Made by a program: the position numbers and the translations under genes
Source: G963677445 sp963677445
Lineage (GTDB): Bacteria > Bacteroidota > Ignavibacteria > Ignavibacteriales > Melioribacteraceae
Reading direction: 5' to 3'
Length of the DNA stretch: 64,000 nt
Assembly (NCBI GenBank): GCA_963677445.2
Contig: CAXXGF010000036.1
Coordinates: forward strand, 62,001 to 126,000
The notes under the pieces: generated by a model
The model's database searches: none
Told to the model about the DNA's origin: nothing
Seen by the model: only the letters and a program-made list of their open reading frames with translations
Shown: in pieces, positions 1 to 9,531 of the stretch
How positions within the stretch are numbered: position 1 is the stretch's first letter
Layout of the letters: each line of letters opens with the position of its first letter

Positions 1-3000
1 CATAGCGGATATATACCGGATCACAGCCACGGGACACATGTGGCAGGATGCGCCGCCGCGGTTGGCAACAACGGAACCGGGGTGGCAGGTGTTAATCTTA
101 ACGCACTGATAATGCCTATCGCCGGCTCATCAACAACGGAAGATATTGTTGTTGAGGCATATAGTTATGTTCATGAAATGAGAAGCAGGTTTAATGAAAC
201 CAATGGTCAGTATGGAGCGTTCGTTGTAGTAACCAATGCGTCATTCGGAGTTAATTATGGCGATCCTGTCGATTATCCTCTCTGGTGCGCGATGTATGAT
301 TCTCTCGGAGCCGAGGGAGTTCTGAGCTGCGGAGCCACGGCAAATATAAACCTGAATGTAGATATTGAAGGGGATGTCCCGACTGCCTGCGGAAGTGATT
401 ATATGATCGCTGTAACCAACACAACCCATGAAGATGTTAAAAATTACGGCGCGGCATATGGCGCGACCACAATCGATCTCGGAGCGCCGGGAACAAATAT
501 TTATAACACCGTACCGGGAAATGGCTATGATTACAAAACAGGCACTTCAATGGCAAGTCCCACTGTTGCCGGAGCAATCGCGCTTATGTTTTCAGCAGCC
601 AACCAGGGCCTGATGCAGGCATATAAAGAAAATCCCGCTGAAACCGCGCTCGCTTTCAAACAATTCCTTCTCGACGGTGTGGATATTCTGCCATCCCTGG
701 AAAATGTAACTGTTTCCGGCGGAAGGCTGAATCTTTTTAACGCTCTTCTCCCTGTTATTTCTGATCCCGATACAGTCGCGCCGTCACAAATTACCGATCT
801 CGCCATAGCGGAAGCAACTTCAGAATCACTGCTCCTTTACTGGACAGCCCCTTATGATACTTCACAAAACGGGGTAATCGCCTATGACGTCAGGTTTTCT
901 TTATCCCCGATAATGAATGATGATGATTTTTATAACGCGGAGAAACTGACATTTCCGGAAGCGCCGGGAGAACCGGGAGAACCTGAAAGCCTGCTTGTTG
1001 AAAATCTCGAAATGGCAACAACGTACTATTTCGCGGTTAAATCCTCCGATATGTGGAATAATATTTCTTTAATCTCCAATCAGGCAAGCGGCGCGACTTA
1101 CGGACCCCCTGAAATATCGGTGAATCCCGATGAGATAAATGTAAATCTTCCCCAGGGCGGAACTACTACAAGAGAATTTAACCTGGCAAATGTTTCGCAG
1201 GATAATTCAACCCTCACATATTCCATAAACCTGGAGAATAATTCTTTCCCTTCTGATGACGCGGTCAAAATAAAATTGAAACCACATAGTGTGGGGAACA
1301 GAAACATCAACCAGATAAAAGGCAAACCAATATCTGAAGGAGGACAGGCAATAAGGGGTTCGGGAGGTCCCGATCAATATGGTTATGAATGGATAGACAG
1401 CGACGATCCGGAAGGACCGGAATATATATGGCAGGATATATCGCAGACCGGGACATTAGCCACAGAATGGGTTCAGACCAGCACTTTTGAGCCAAAAGAT
1501 GAAGGTTACGCGGGTCCTTATCAGCTCGGATTTAACTTCAGCTTTTATGGCCAATCTTATTCAAAAGTATTTATCGGCACCAATGGATTTATAACGTTTG
1601 AGGAATTTTCAGGTAATACATTTTCCATTCAGGAAATTCCCAATAGCGAAACACCAAATACTTTCATAGGAGCATTGAAAAAAGATCTGGATGGAACGGT
1701 TAACGGAGATGTTTATTATCTGGCAGACAACAATAAATTCATTATCCAGTATGATAACTGGGGTGAATTTTATGGAAGCGGTAAATATACCTTTCAGGTT
1801 GTTATCCATCAAAATGGGAAAATATTGGTTTATTACAATTCCTTTGACCAGGGAACAGTGAACAACTCAGCTGTCGGCATCGAAAACCAGGATGGAACGG
1901 ACGGGCTTCAGGTTGCCTATTCTTCAACATATCTTCACGAAGAACTCGCGATAAAATATTCGGCTGAACCTGACTGGCTTACATCCAATACCGCTTCAGG
2001 AATATTATATAACGATAATTCTGTTGATGTTGAGCTGTTATTCGAAGCCCGGGGCTTCCCTCTCGGAGAATACTCCATGGATGTTGTGGTCACATCTAAT
2101 GATCCGGTTACTCCTGAATTTGTTCTTCCGGTGACAATGATTATAGGTGAAGGAGGCGCGTCATGGTCCGCCGGCATTATGGTTGAAGATGCCGGAGGTC
2201 AGAGAAGCGGCCAGAACCTTCTTTTCGGACAGCATCCCGCGGCGACAGATGGAATCGATGAAAGTCTTGGTGAACAGGATCTGCCTCCTTATCCTCCGGC
2301 GGGAGTATTTGACGCCAGATTCCTGCTCCCGGGTGATCTCTCCTCCCTGACTGACATGAGAAATTCACTCCTGGAAGAAACAACCTGGCAGCTAAAATTC
2401 CAGCCGGGCGGAGATGGATATCCATTTACCCTCACATGGAGCCCTTTGGCCCTGCCGGAAGGTTCATTCCGTCTTGTTGATCCATTCGGCGGAGTAATGA
2501 TTGATCTGGATATGAAACAGAACAGCGTTGTAAACGTTGATAACAGCGCGATTGATATGTTGTGGATAGAATATCAGCGGAACGTAACCTCTGAAATTTC
2601 AGTGAACGGAGGCTGGAACATGGTTTCGGTTCCCCTGCTGCTGGATGATATGTCAGTCAATTCAGTCTTCCCCGACGCGGCTTCACAGGCTTATACATTC
2701 GACAATGGTTATATCACTTCAAACCAGCTTGAAAACGGAACAGGTTACTGGCTGAAATTTAATGACGCCGCCACTTATGGAATTACTGGGAGTGTTCTTC
2801 CCGATATTGTTCCTGTCAACGAAGGCTGGAATATGATCGGATTTTATAATACTCCTCTTGACGCTGATATTATTATGTCTGATCCATCCGGTATAATTAT
2901 CTCACAATTTTTTGGCTTTGACAATGGTTATTTCGGAGCCGAAACAATTAACCCCGGTGTGGGATACTGGGTAAAAACCAGCGGCGCCGGTGAACTCTAC

Positions 3001-3678
3001 TTACCTCCACCCCCGCTAAGGAAAAATGGAAATGGAAAAACAATCGCGGAGATTCCTGAAAACAGCTCGAAGCTTATCGTTACTGACGCTTCAGGCAGCC
3101 GGGTTACTCTTTACCTGATCGGCAATGAAAAAAATAATGCCCCGTTCGAGCTCCCCCCGGCTCCCCCCGACGGCATTTTTGACGCCCGGTTTTCATCCGG
3201 TTATTTCGCTGAATCACTGAATAATGATACTGAGCTGATACTCAGTTCCGCATCCTATCCGGTTAAAATAACTACTGAAAAAGCAAAATTTAACATCATT
3301 TTTAATAATGGTGAGAATTTTACGCTGACTCCTGAAAATCCGGTGATCATAATAAACCCGGCTGTAACTTCTGTTGGTATCGAAGGGATAGAAATTCCGG
3401 TGAGTTATTCATTGACACAGAATTACCCGAATCCCTTTAATCCAGCCACGCAAATTCAATACTCTCTTCCGGTGGATGCCTCGGTAAATCTGCAGGTCTA
3501 TAATCTTCTGGGGCAGAAAGTTTATGATTCGGGCAGCATCAATAAAAAAGCCGGTTATCACAAATATGAGTTCGACGGGGAAAAACTTTCCAGCGGACTT
3601 TACCTCTATACACTCAACGTAAAAGGAACTGACGGATCAAAATTCAGCCAGACTAAAAAAATGATGCTGATGAAATAA
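1..3678 (+). CDS. Secreted S8 (subtilisin-like) peptidase with T9SS C-terminal domain, 5' end outside window
   Basis: Extracellular serine endopeptidase, presumably exported by type IX secretion. The frame is open from base 1: the first visible residues read HSGYIPDHSHGTHVAG, which is the catalytic His motif, so the GTG at base 40 is internal and the true start, signal peptide and catalytic Asp lie upstream. The catalytic Ser motif GTSMASP is at visible residues 181-187. After it come an Fn3-like domain (about 255-355), a beta-sandwich region with YQLGFNFSFYG (about 500-650), a module with FGQHPAATDGID (about 740-860), the double GWN module (GWNMVSVP near 871, then GWNMIGF), a PPAPPDGIFDARF segment, and the sorting domain with NYPNPFNP near 1141-1148, ending in KKMMLMK. 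1225 residues are visible. The C-terminal cassette recurs in three other proteins of this window. Family assignment is firm; the substrate is unknown. Confidence 0.93.
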   Translation, partial: HSGYIPDHSHGTHVAGCAAAVGNNGTGVAGVNLNALIMPIAGSSTTEDIVVEAYSYVHEMRSRFNETNGQYGAFVVVTNASFGVNYGDPVDYPLWCAMYDSLGAEGVLSCGATANINLNVDIEGDVPTACGSDYMIAVTNTTHEDVKNYGAAYGATTIDLGAPGTNIYNTVPGNGYDYKTGTSMASPTVAGAIALMFSAANQGLMQAYKENPAETALAFKQFLLDGVDILPSLENVTVSGGRLNLFNALLPVISDPDTVAPSQITDLAIAEATSESLLLYWTAPYDTSQNGVIAYDVRFSLSPIMNDDDFYNAEKLTFPEAPGEPGEPESLLVENLEMATTYYFAVKSSDMWNNISLISNQASGATYGPPEISVNPDEINVNLPQGGTTTREFNLANVSQDNSTLTYSINLENNSFPSDDAVKIKLKPHSVGNRNINQIKGKPISEGGQAIRGSGGPDQYGYEWIDSDDPEGPEYIWQDISQTGTLATEWVQTSTFEPKDEGYAGPYQLGFNFSFYGQSYSKVFIGTNGFITFEEFSGNTFSIQEIPNSETPNTFIGALKKDLDGTVNGDVYYLADNNKFIIQYDNWGEFYGSGKYTFQVVIHQNGKILVYYNSFDQGTVNNSAVGIENQDGTDGLQVAYSSTYLHEELAIKYSAEPDWLTSNTASGILYNDNSVDVELLFEARGFPLGEYSMDVVVTSNDPVTPEFVLPVTMIIGEGGASWSAGIMVEDAGGQRSGQNLLFGQHPAATDGIDESLGEQDLPPYPPAGVFDARFLLPGDLSSLTDMRNSLLEETTWQLKFQPGGDGYPFTLTWSPLALPEGSFRLVDPFGGVMIDLDMKQNSVVNVDNSAIDMLWIEYQRNVTSEISVNGGWNMVSVPLLLDDMSVNSVFPDAASQAYTFDNGYITSNQLENGTGYWLKFNDAATYGITGSVLPDIVPVNEGWNMIGFYNTPLDADIIMSDPSGIIISQFFGFDNGYFGAETINPGVGYWVKTSGAGELYLPPPPLRKNGNGKTIAEIPENSSKLIVTDASGSRVTLYLIGNEKNNAPFELPPAPPDGIFDARFSSGYFAESLNNDTELILSSASYPVKITTEKAKFNIIFNNGENFTLTPENPVIIINPAVTSVGIEGIEIPVSYSLTQNYPNPFNPATQIQYSLPVDASVNLQVYNLLGQKVYDSGSINKKAGYHKYEFDGEKLSSGLYLYTLNVKGTDGSKFSQTKKMMLMK

Positions 3679-3714
3679 ATTTAACTTAGATTGTTGTTTT
3701 GAACAAAATTAAAG

Positions 3715-3752
3715 AAACCCCTTTAATCTTAATGATTGAGGGGTTTTTTATT
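3715..3752 (+). terminator. Intrinsic terminator of the S8 peptidase gene
   Basis: An imperfect stem (AAACCCCTTTAATC pairing with GATTGAGGGGTTT) is followed directly by a T-rich run, 37 bases after the peptidase stop codon. Confidence 0.8.
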
Positions 3753-3903
3753 TTCCGTGGAATGAATCGCTGTTTCTCTCCACCCTGCCGGGACTTTTCA
3801 CAACTTGTCTTCCCGTTTTTTTGCCGATGAATATCTTTTAAGAACCGCCTTTTCTTCCCGGGAACAGGAGTTTCGCAATTAGTAAAAAATCTTTTATGGC
3901 GCT

Positions 3904-5145
3904 TTAATTATCATTTTCAGCAAAAGGAAATTCCAGTATAAAATCAGAACCCTTACTCTCTTCACTTCTGAGTGTTATTTTACCTCCCAGAAGAGATGTA
4001 TATTTTTTCGCGATCGACAAACCCAGTCCGGTTCCCTGGTAACTCCTTGTGGTCCCCTCGCTTGCCTGCCTGAACTCATCAAAAATAAGCTCCATTTTAT
4101 CGTTGGGAATTCCAATTCCTGTATCGCTGATAATTATTTCAACTGTTCTGTTTTTTTCAGTCTCTTTAATCGCGACTGAAATTTTAACTTCCCCTTCATC
4201 AGTATATTTAATCGCGTTATTCATAAGGTTTATCAGCGCTTCCGAAATGAGCCTTTTATCTGTCCTGATAAGAATGCGCTTCGGATTATATTCCTTAATC
4301 AGCTCCAATCCTTTCTGTTCCGCCGCTTTGTGGAATTCAGAGTAAACTTCATCCACGATCGGAATTAGGTCAACTAATTGATAGTTAATTTCGGTTTTAT
4401 CAAACTCAAATTTTGTAAGATCAAGTATTTTTGACAGAGTATCGGTCAGTCGCTTTGATGTTCTGACAATACCCTCAGCCATTTCTTTTTCTTCAGGGTC
4501 TTCAAGAATTTCCGCTAGAAGATTGGCGTACCCCATTATGCCCACAAATGGCGTCCTGAGCTCATGACTCATATTCGCGAAAAAGATTGTTTTCAGCCGG
4601 TTCATTTCCACCGCTTTTTCTTTGGCGTCAATGAGTTCCAGAATCATTTTTTTCTTCTCGGTGATGTTCTCCTTCATCGCTACAAAATGAGTAATTCTGC
4701 CATCACTATCCTTCAGAGGAGAAATAAACGCGTTTTCCCAGTATAACTCACCCTTTTTGTTCCTGTTATTTATTTCACCCTGCCAGTTTTCACCTTTAAG
4801 AATTGTTTCCCAGAGGTCCTTATAAAAATCCACTGAATGTTTTCCCGATTTAAGAATATTCGGGTTTTTCCCAATTGCCTCTTCATAACTATAGCCGGTT
4901 ATTTCAGTGAACCTGCTATTAACAAACTCAATAGTTCCGTCGGTGGAAGTAATAAGCACAATAACCGGGCTCTGCATGACCGCTTTCGAAAGCTTTCTTG
5001 TGGTATCTTCAGAAAGTTTTCTCTGGAAAAATGATCCCAGTTCATGCGCAATCACATTCAAAATATCTATGGTATCATGATCAAATTTATCATCACTTTC
5101 GTAATCCTGTATTACGACCGCGCCATAAACACTTTCATAAACCAT
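3904..5145 (-). CDS. C-terminal part of the split sensor kinase (end of GAF, PAS, HisKA, HATPase_c)
   Basis: Transmitter half of the interrupted kinase, 413 residues counted from an internal ATG that has no ribosome binding site. It opens with the last third of a GAF domain (VYESVYGAVVIQDY), then a PAS domain (about 52-165, FTEITGYSYEEAIGKNP). The HisKA phosphoacceptor is His194 in SHELRTP. The HATPase_c domain shows the N box (LINLMNNAIKYT), G1 box (DTGIGI) and G2 box (GTGLGLSIAKK). All catalytic boxes are intact, which suggests the disruption upstream is recent. No receiver domain or response regulator gene is adjacent. Confidence 0.85.
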   Translation of the reverse strand: MVYESVYGAVVIQDYESDDKFDHDTIDILNVIAHELGSFFQRKLSEDTTRKLSKAVMQSPVIVLITSTDGTIEFVNSRFTEITGYSYEEAIGKNPNILKSGKHSVDFYKDLWETILKGENWQGEINNRNKKGELYWENAFISPLKDSDGRITHFVAMKENITEKKKMILELIDAKEKAVEMNRLKTIFFANMSHELRTPFVGIMGYANLLAEILEDPEEKEMAEGIVRTSKRLTDTLSKILDLTKFEFDKTEINYQLVDLIPIVDEVYSEFHKAAEQKGLELIKEYNPKRILIRTDKRLISEALINLMNNAIKYTDEGEVKISVAIKETEKNRTVEIIISDTGIGIPNDKMELIFDEFRQASEGTTRSYQGTGLGLSIAKKYTSLLGGKITLRSEESKGSDFILEFPFAENDN

Positions 5146-5229
5146 AACAGGAGCGCCTATCCAAACCTCAGGTACTGTACCGATTAAATCAATTTCACCT
5201 GATTCATGGAGCCGCAGAATATCATCTTT

Positions 5230-8205
5230 TTAAAACAATAATGTCTTTCTGCCCTTTATCACCTGTCCCGTTAATGATTTTTTAACAGGCCATGAGCTGA
5301 TAAAATCTTTTTCATCACGCGGAATATTGGCTGAAAGTATGCCTTCTTTTTCATCATGGAAAACAATCACAAGATTTTTTGTCACTACCAGTTCTTCCAG
5401 CTCTTTGACTATCGTCTTAAAGAGTGAGGAAAAACTTTTTGACATTAAAGCCGCGTTAGATATGGCATATTGCATTTTCTTAATGTTTTCCAGTCTTTTT
5501 CTGTCAGTAAAATCGCTGTGACTTACTCTTCTGCCTATCCATTTCCCATCCCTGTTATAAACAGGCTGACATATATGATTTATCCACCTTATTTTTCCAT
5601 CCTTTCTCTTAATGCGGAATTCGATATTGGCAGTGTCATTTTCTCTGAACATTCCTTTTTCATGTTCCTGCAATATATGTGCGTCTTCCTTAAAAATAAT
5701 TTCAGAAATCAGAGAAGGATTATCGTAAAATTCTTCTGCCCGGTACCCGGTTATCCTTTCACAGGCCGGCGAGGTATAAATCAGTTCCCGGTTTACGCCA
5801 AACCACATTTCCCAATCATACGTATAATCCGCGACTGTCTTAAAACTTTCTCTGCTCTCCCTCAGCGCTTCCTCAGCCTCTTTCCTCTCCGCGATAAAGC
5901 GGGCCTGCTGCACATTCTGATACGCTATTGATGAGAGTTGTTTTGCGATAGTGTATAATGTTTGAGCAATCAACTCGAATTTTTCATTCGACATTACCGG
6001 AATCTCATTAAAGGCTTCCGCAAATGATTCTTCATCAAGGTCCAACTCACCCGCATAATTCCGAATGTCATCAATATTTTGACCTGGGTACCTCACCTGT
6101 CCGATAAGCCAGTTAGCGATATGTTTTCCTCCCACGGTAATGCTCGCCCCGGCGTTACTGAGACCCGCGCTCAAACATGGTTGAATTGTTGGCCCCTCCA
6201 TATTCAATTTCCCAATTGCGGCATCTGATTTCATGCAGTTTATTTTCCCTTTTTCGCTTTTCCTTACGAATTCACCGCAGAGTCTCGAAAAATTCGAAGG
6301 TTTAGTTAAAGGGGTTCCATCAGGTGTTGTAATCAGTGAAGCGATTCCATGAGATTTGGCAAAAAGGTCCTGAATCTTTTGAATTTCATTAAGATCAAAA
6401 AGGTCTTCAAATTTAAGATCATCAATCTTTTCAATTGGTTTGGTAAGAGCGATTATTCTTTGTTCAAGCGCCTGCTCATTTTTTTTCTGCGAAGTTATTT
6501 CCTGGAATACAACCGCGATGATACCATATTCAGGAGAATAAACATGTTGTTGAAAATATCCATCTCGTTTTGAGCTGTATGATACAAAAGTAATTGACGC
6601 CCCGCCAAATGCGACTGATGAATATTTGTCCATGTAAGGTGGAATTTCTTTTTTATATAATTCCGATCCGCGCCTGCCAATAACCTCTTCTCTTTTATAA
6701 CCAAGAATTTCTTCAAATTTTTTATTTACATCAATGACCTCATAATCGACCGCTTCCCCCTTATCATTGAGAATGATTTTATTCACAGATATTCCAAGTA
6801 TTGTATTAGTGAAGAGCTTTCTGTACTTTGCTTCGCTGGCTTCAATTGATTTTTGTTTCTTTCTTTCCTCAGTCTGATCGCGGAATATTAAAACAACTCC
6901 GATTATCTCTCCGGATTCATTTTTTATGGGAGCTCCGCTGTTAGCGATTGGAATTTTTTCCCCTTTCCCGGAAATCAAAACGGTATGATTCGCGAGGCCC
7001 ACGATCCTGCCGCTGCTCAAAACTTTTCTTACAGGATTTTCAACTACATCACCGGTTATCTCATTTTCAATTACAAATATCTTCTCAAGAGGTTTATTTT
7101 TTACCTTCTTCTCACTTCGCCCCAGGATTTTTTCCGCAGAGTAATTCACAGTTTTTATTTTTCCCTCCTTATCTGTAGTAATTACCGCGTCCCCAATACT
7201 GTATAAAGCTGTTTTAAATTCCTCCTCTTTTTCCCATAATGACTTGTAGAGCGATTTCTGCCTATTATTATAGACTAATACAAAACCAGCCCATAACAAG
7301 GCTATTATCAGCAGAATCATTAACAGTATCAGCCGCGACTGCCTGTTTATTTTGTTAAGAAGTTCATCTTTGTCAATTTTCGCCACCATATACCAGGGTG
7401 TCCCAGGTATATTGTCGATATAAGTCAGCACTTCCTCACCTTTGTGGTCTTTCCCTTCATAGATTCCTTTGTATCCTTCGACTGCCTTAACAGCGGGCAC
7501 ATTTTTTTCTGTTTTCTCTATTCTGAATTGAAGAGCGCTACCGGTTTTATTCCTGAACTCATTTAGGAATAATACACCCGAATCCTCTTCTCTCAGTAAT
7601 AAAGTCTCGGCAGATTTGCTCGGGGTTGGCCAGGATTTCACAAGCGGAAATAAATATCTTTCCGGATCAATGCGAAATATTAAAAATGCGGGCAGATTCC
7701 GCCCCACCTTTTTTATTGCCGTTATAAAATCGATATATATTTTTTTACTTTTTTCTGAAATATACAGATCAGAACTAATTGCGACGGGGGTTTTTGCGGC
7801 TTTACCTATCAACACGACAAGATTGCTGTCAACTCTGTTTCCCTTATTTAAGCCGGTTAGAATTTTTCCAATAGTGTCGGCGACAAAAACATCATCGAAA
7901 GAATGGTTCAGTTTCAGTTTTTGTAAAAAATCAGATAATCTTTCATCCGACCCCCTCGTTGAGAGAAGTCGTTCAACCTGCGGGACCAATTCATTATCGT
8001 GCGAAAAATAAAATGCGTGATCAAGTTTATCACTATACCAGTTTGATATTTGGGCAATTTTTAGTTCAGCTATCCCTTTCAGAGTAGCAATCTTTTCAAG
8101 TCTTTCCGATTCAGTCCGAAAATTATAATAATAATATCCGGCTGAAATTATTATAATACTGATAAATATTAATAATATTGTCAGTTGTTTTTTGTTGGTC
8201 ATCAT
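5230..8205 (-). CDS. N-terminal part of the split sensor kinase (dCache-like, PAS, PAS, PocR, PAS, start of GAF)
   Basis: Membrane sensor half of the interrupted kinase, 991 residues. It starts with tandem ATG codons. A first membrane helix lies at 8-28, a periplasmic sensor region at 29-285 (PWYMVAKID near its end, as in Cache/CHASE-type sensors) and a second helix at 291-313. Two PAS domains follow (about 325-445 with GDAVITTDKEG, and 460-575). At about 598-760 is a PocR-type domain with the conserved Cys pattern (LCGEFVRKSEKGKINCMKSD, then QPCLSAGL). A third PAS (790-905, ITGYRAEEF) and the first third of a GAF domain follow before the premature TAA. The fragment has no kinase core, so if expressed alone it could sense but not phosphorylate. 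The ligand is unknown; PocR domains in other proteins bind small organic molecules. Confidence 0.85.
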   Translation of the reverse strand: MMTNKKQLTILLIFISIIIISAGYYYYNFRTESERLEKIATLKGIAELKIAQISNWYSDKLDHAFYFSHDNELVPQVERLLSTRGSDERLSDFLQKLKLNHSFDDVFVADTIGKILTGLNKGNRVDSNLVVLIGKAAKTPVAISSDLYISEKSKKIYIDFITAIKKVGRNLPAFLIFRIDPERYLFPLVKSWPTPSKSAETLLLREEDSGVLFLNEFRNKTGSALQFRIEKTEKNVPAVKAVEGYKGIYEGKDHKGEEVLTYIDNIPGTPWYMVAKIDKDELLNKINRQSRLILLMILLIIALLWAGFVLVYNNRQKSLYKSLWEKEEEFKTALYSIGDAVITTDKEGKIKTVNYSAEKILGRSEKKVKNKPLEKIFVIENEITGDVVENPVRKVLSSGRIVGLANHTVLISGKGEKIPIANSGAPIKNESGEIIGVVLIFRDQTEERKKQKSIEASEAKYRKLFTNTILGISVNKIILNDKGEAVDYEVIDVNKKFEEILGYKREEVIGRRGSELYKKEIPPYMDKYSSVAFGGASITFVSYSSKRDGYFQQHVYSPEYGIIAVVFQEITSQKKNEQALEQRIIALTKPIEKIDDLKFEDLFDLNEIQKIQDLFAKSHGIASLITTPDGTPLTKPSNFSRLCGEFVRKSEKGKINCMKSDAAIGKLNMEGPTIQPCLSAGLSNAGASITVGGKHIANWLIGQVRYPGQNIDDIRNYAGELDLDEESFAEAFNEIPVMSNEKFELIAQTLYTIAKQLSSIAYQNVQQARFIAERKEAEEALRESRESFKTVADYTYDWEMWFGVNRELIYTSPACERITGYRAEEFYDNPSLISEIIFKEDAHILQEHEKGMFRENDTANIEFRIKRKDGKIRWINHICQPVYNRDGKWIGRRVSHSDFTDRKRLENIKKMQYAISNAALMSKSFSSLFKTIVKELEELVVTKNLVIVFHDEKEGILSANIPRDEKDFISSWPVKKSLTGQVIKGRKTLLF

Positions 8206-8904
8206 TATCCGACTTCATCCACCGTTTCAGTAAATCACAGAAAACACTAAATATTATCGTTAAAAACTGATAAAACATTAGAAAAATTCACTAAAATTAA
8301 AAGAATTACTATTCTGGTTAATTTCTTTTTTCAAGACTGCTAAAACCGCAATAGAAAGATAACAGGAATCGACGAAAAATATCCTGAGACGGCCGAACAA
8401 GGATAAAAAATATCCTGTATAAATAATCTTACTCGTCCCCGGCGTTGTTCCTCGACGATAATGTTTTTCGAGTATAATTACAAGTAGAGTTTCACTCTCA
8501 ATGGGATGGCCCAGGAGTACGAGTACCTGGAACAATTCGACGGGATATTTTATAATCATAAGCATAAACAATATTTAGTCAGATTCTTCTTTTAACTTTT
8601 TACACTTTAACGCGGGAACCTTACTAATATGGAGCCTGAAGAAATACCATTATCTCCAAAAAGTTATACTCCTCTTCTTAACCGGATATTAAAATGAAAT
8701 CTCGCCTCTTTTTTTTACTCATACTCCTATGTACATTTTGCACACAGTGTAAATGATTTACACACCCTGTGGAATATGTCACCCTTAAACAAAACTTAAT
8801 TGTCATATATACATCAAATTTTCCCCCGATAAATAATTTTTTTATCATTATATTTTATTGGTGTAAAAATTGAGTATCATAACAAAAAACAAAAAAAAAC
8901 GGAT
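8206..8904. other. Intergenic region without a supported gene
   Basis: About 700 bases lie between the kinase start and the beta-barrel gene. They hold a perfect small hairpin AGGATA-AAAA-TATCCT near 8400 and a nearby second copy of AAAAATATCCTG. The last ~150 bases before 8905 are very AT-rich and probably contain the promoter of the next operon. A 97-codon minus-strand frame (8278-8571) has no recognisable features and is not called. Confidence 0.5.
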
Positions 8905-9522
8905 ATGAAAAAAATACTGCTGGCGCTAATTTTATCAGGTTTATTCTGCTCCCTGAAGGGGCAATCTTATACTGAAAATTTCTCTCCCGTTATTGGATTC
9001 CGGTTCGGATATTTTACCCCTGCCGCCTCCAATTTCGGAGATGTGTATGATGAAAGTGATCTTTCCTATAACGCAAGTCTCGCCCTGGGTGTTAACAATT
9101 TTTTCTTTTTTGCCAAATACCGGAAATTCACGGCGGATGGAAGCTCAATAATAAAAAACATGGATCATACCGGGAATGCTCACTGGAAACAGGACATATT
9201 TTTAGCGGGATTACGGATTTACACACAAAGTAAAACTGACCTCTGCGCTTACTTTGAATTTGGTCCATGTTATTCTTCTGTTACCGAATCGATCGGTCTG
9301 GAGGGATATACAATCAGTGAATTTGACTCCAAAACTGAGCGAGAGAACTGGGGATTCGGGGTAACCGCAGGATTTGACTATAAACTTGTTGATATGGTAT
9401 CACTGAATGCCGAGGTAGAATATACTCATATTAATATTGACGCTACGGAAGGTCTGCCTGAATCAGGTATTAGCGTTGGCGGACTGTTTTTGGGAATCGG
9501 ACTAACTCTGCATCCATTTTAG
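8905..9522 (+). CDS. Outer-membrane beta-barrel protein, hypothetical
   Basis: A 205-residue protein with an N-terminal signal peptide (MKKILLALILSGLFCSLKGQ) followed by alternating hydrophobic and polar beta-strands and a C-terminal aromatic residue (LTLHPF), as in small OmpA- or OMP_b-brl-type barrels. No enzymatic motif is visible. It lies 9 bases upstream of the lipoprotein gene, which has a good ribosome binding site (AGGAGAAAATC), so the two are probably co-transcribed and act in the outer membrane. The exact family is not recognised. Confidence 0.7.
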   Translation: MKKILLALILSGLFCSLKGQSYTENFSPVIGFRFGYFTPAASNFGDVYDESDLSYNASLALGVNNFFFFAKYRKFTADGSSIIKNMDHTGNAHWKQDIFLAGLRIYTQSKTDLCAYFEFGPCYSSVTESIGLEGYTISEFDSKTERENWGFGVTAGFDYKLVDMVSLNAEVEYTHINIDATEGLPESGISVGGLFLGIGLTLHPF

Positions 9523-9531
9523 GAGAAAATC

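Larger units (their letters stand above)
3904..8205 (-). pseudogene. Multi-PAS sensor histidine kinase interrupted by one in-frame TAA
   Basis: The two open frames 5230-8205 and 3904-5145 are in the same phase. The 84 bases between them are open and encode 28 residues after a single TAA at 5230-5232. Ignoring that stop gives one protein of about 1433 residues in which the GAF domain runs without a gap (ends KGRKTLLF, resumes KDDILRLHESGEI, then LIGTVPEVWIGAPV). No indel is needed. This could be a recent nonsense mutation, a base-call error, or, less likely, programmed readthrough. Confidence 0.85.

Noticed and set aside
3904..8205. Programmed frameshift between the two kinase halves
   Set aside because: Both halves are in the same frame, so a frameshift would not join them; only a stop codon separates them.
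8278..8571. 97-codon minus-strand ORF upstream of the kinase
   Set aside because: No signal, motif or ribosome binding site; composition of the translated product looks random and the stretch contains small palindromes instead.
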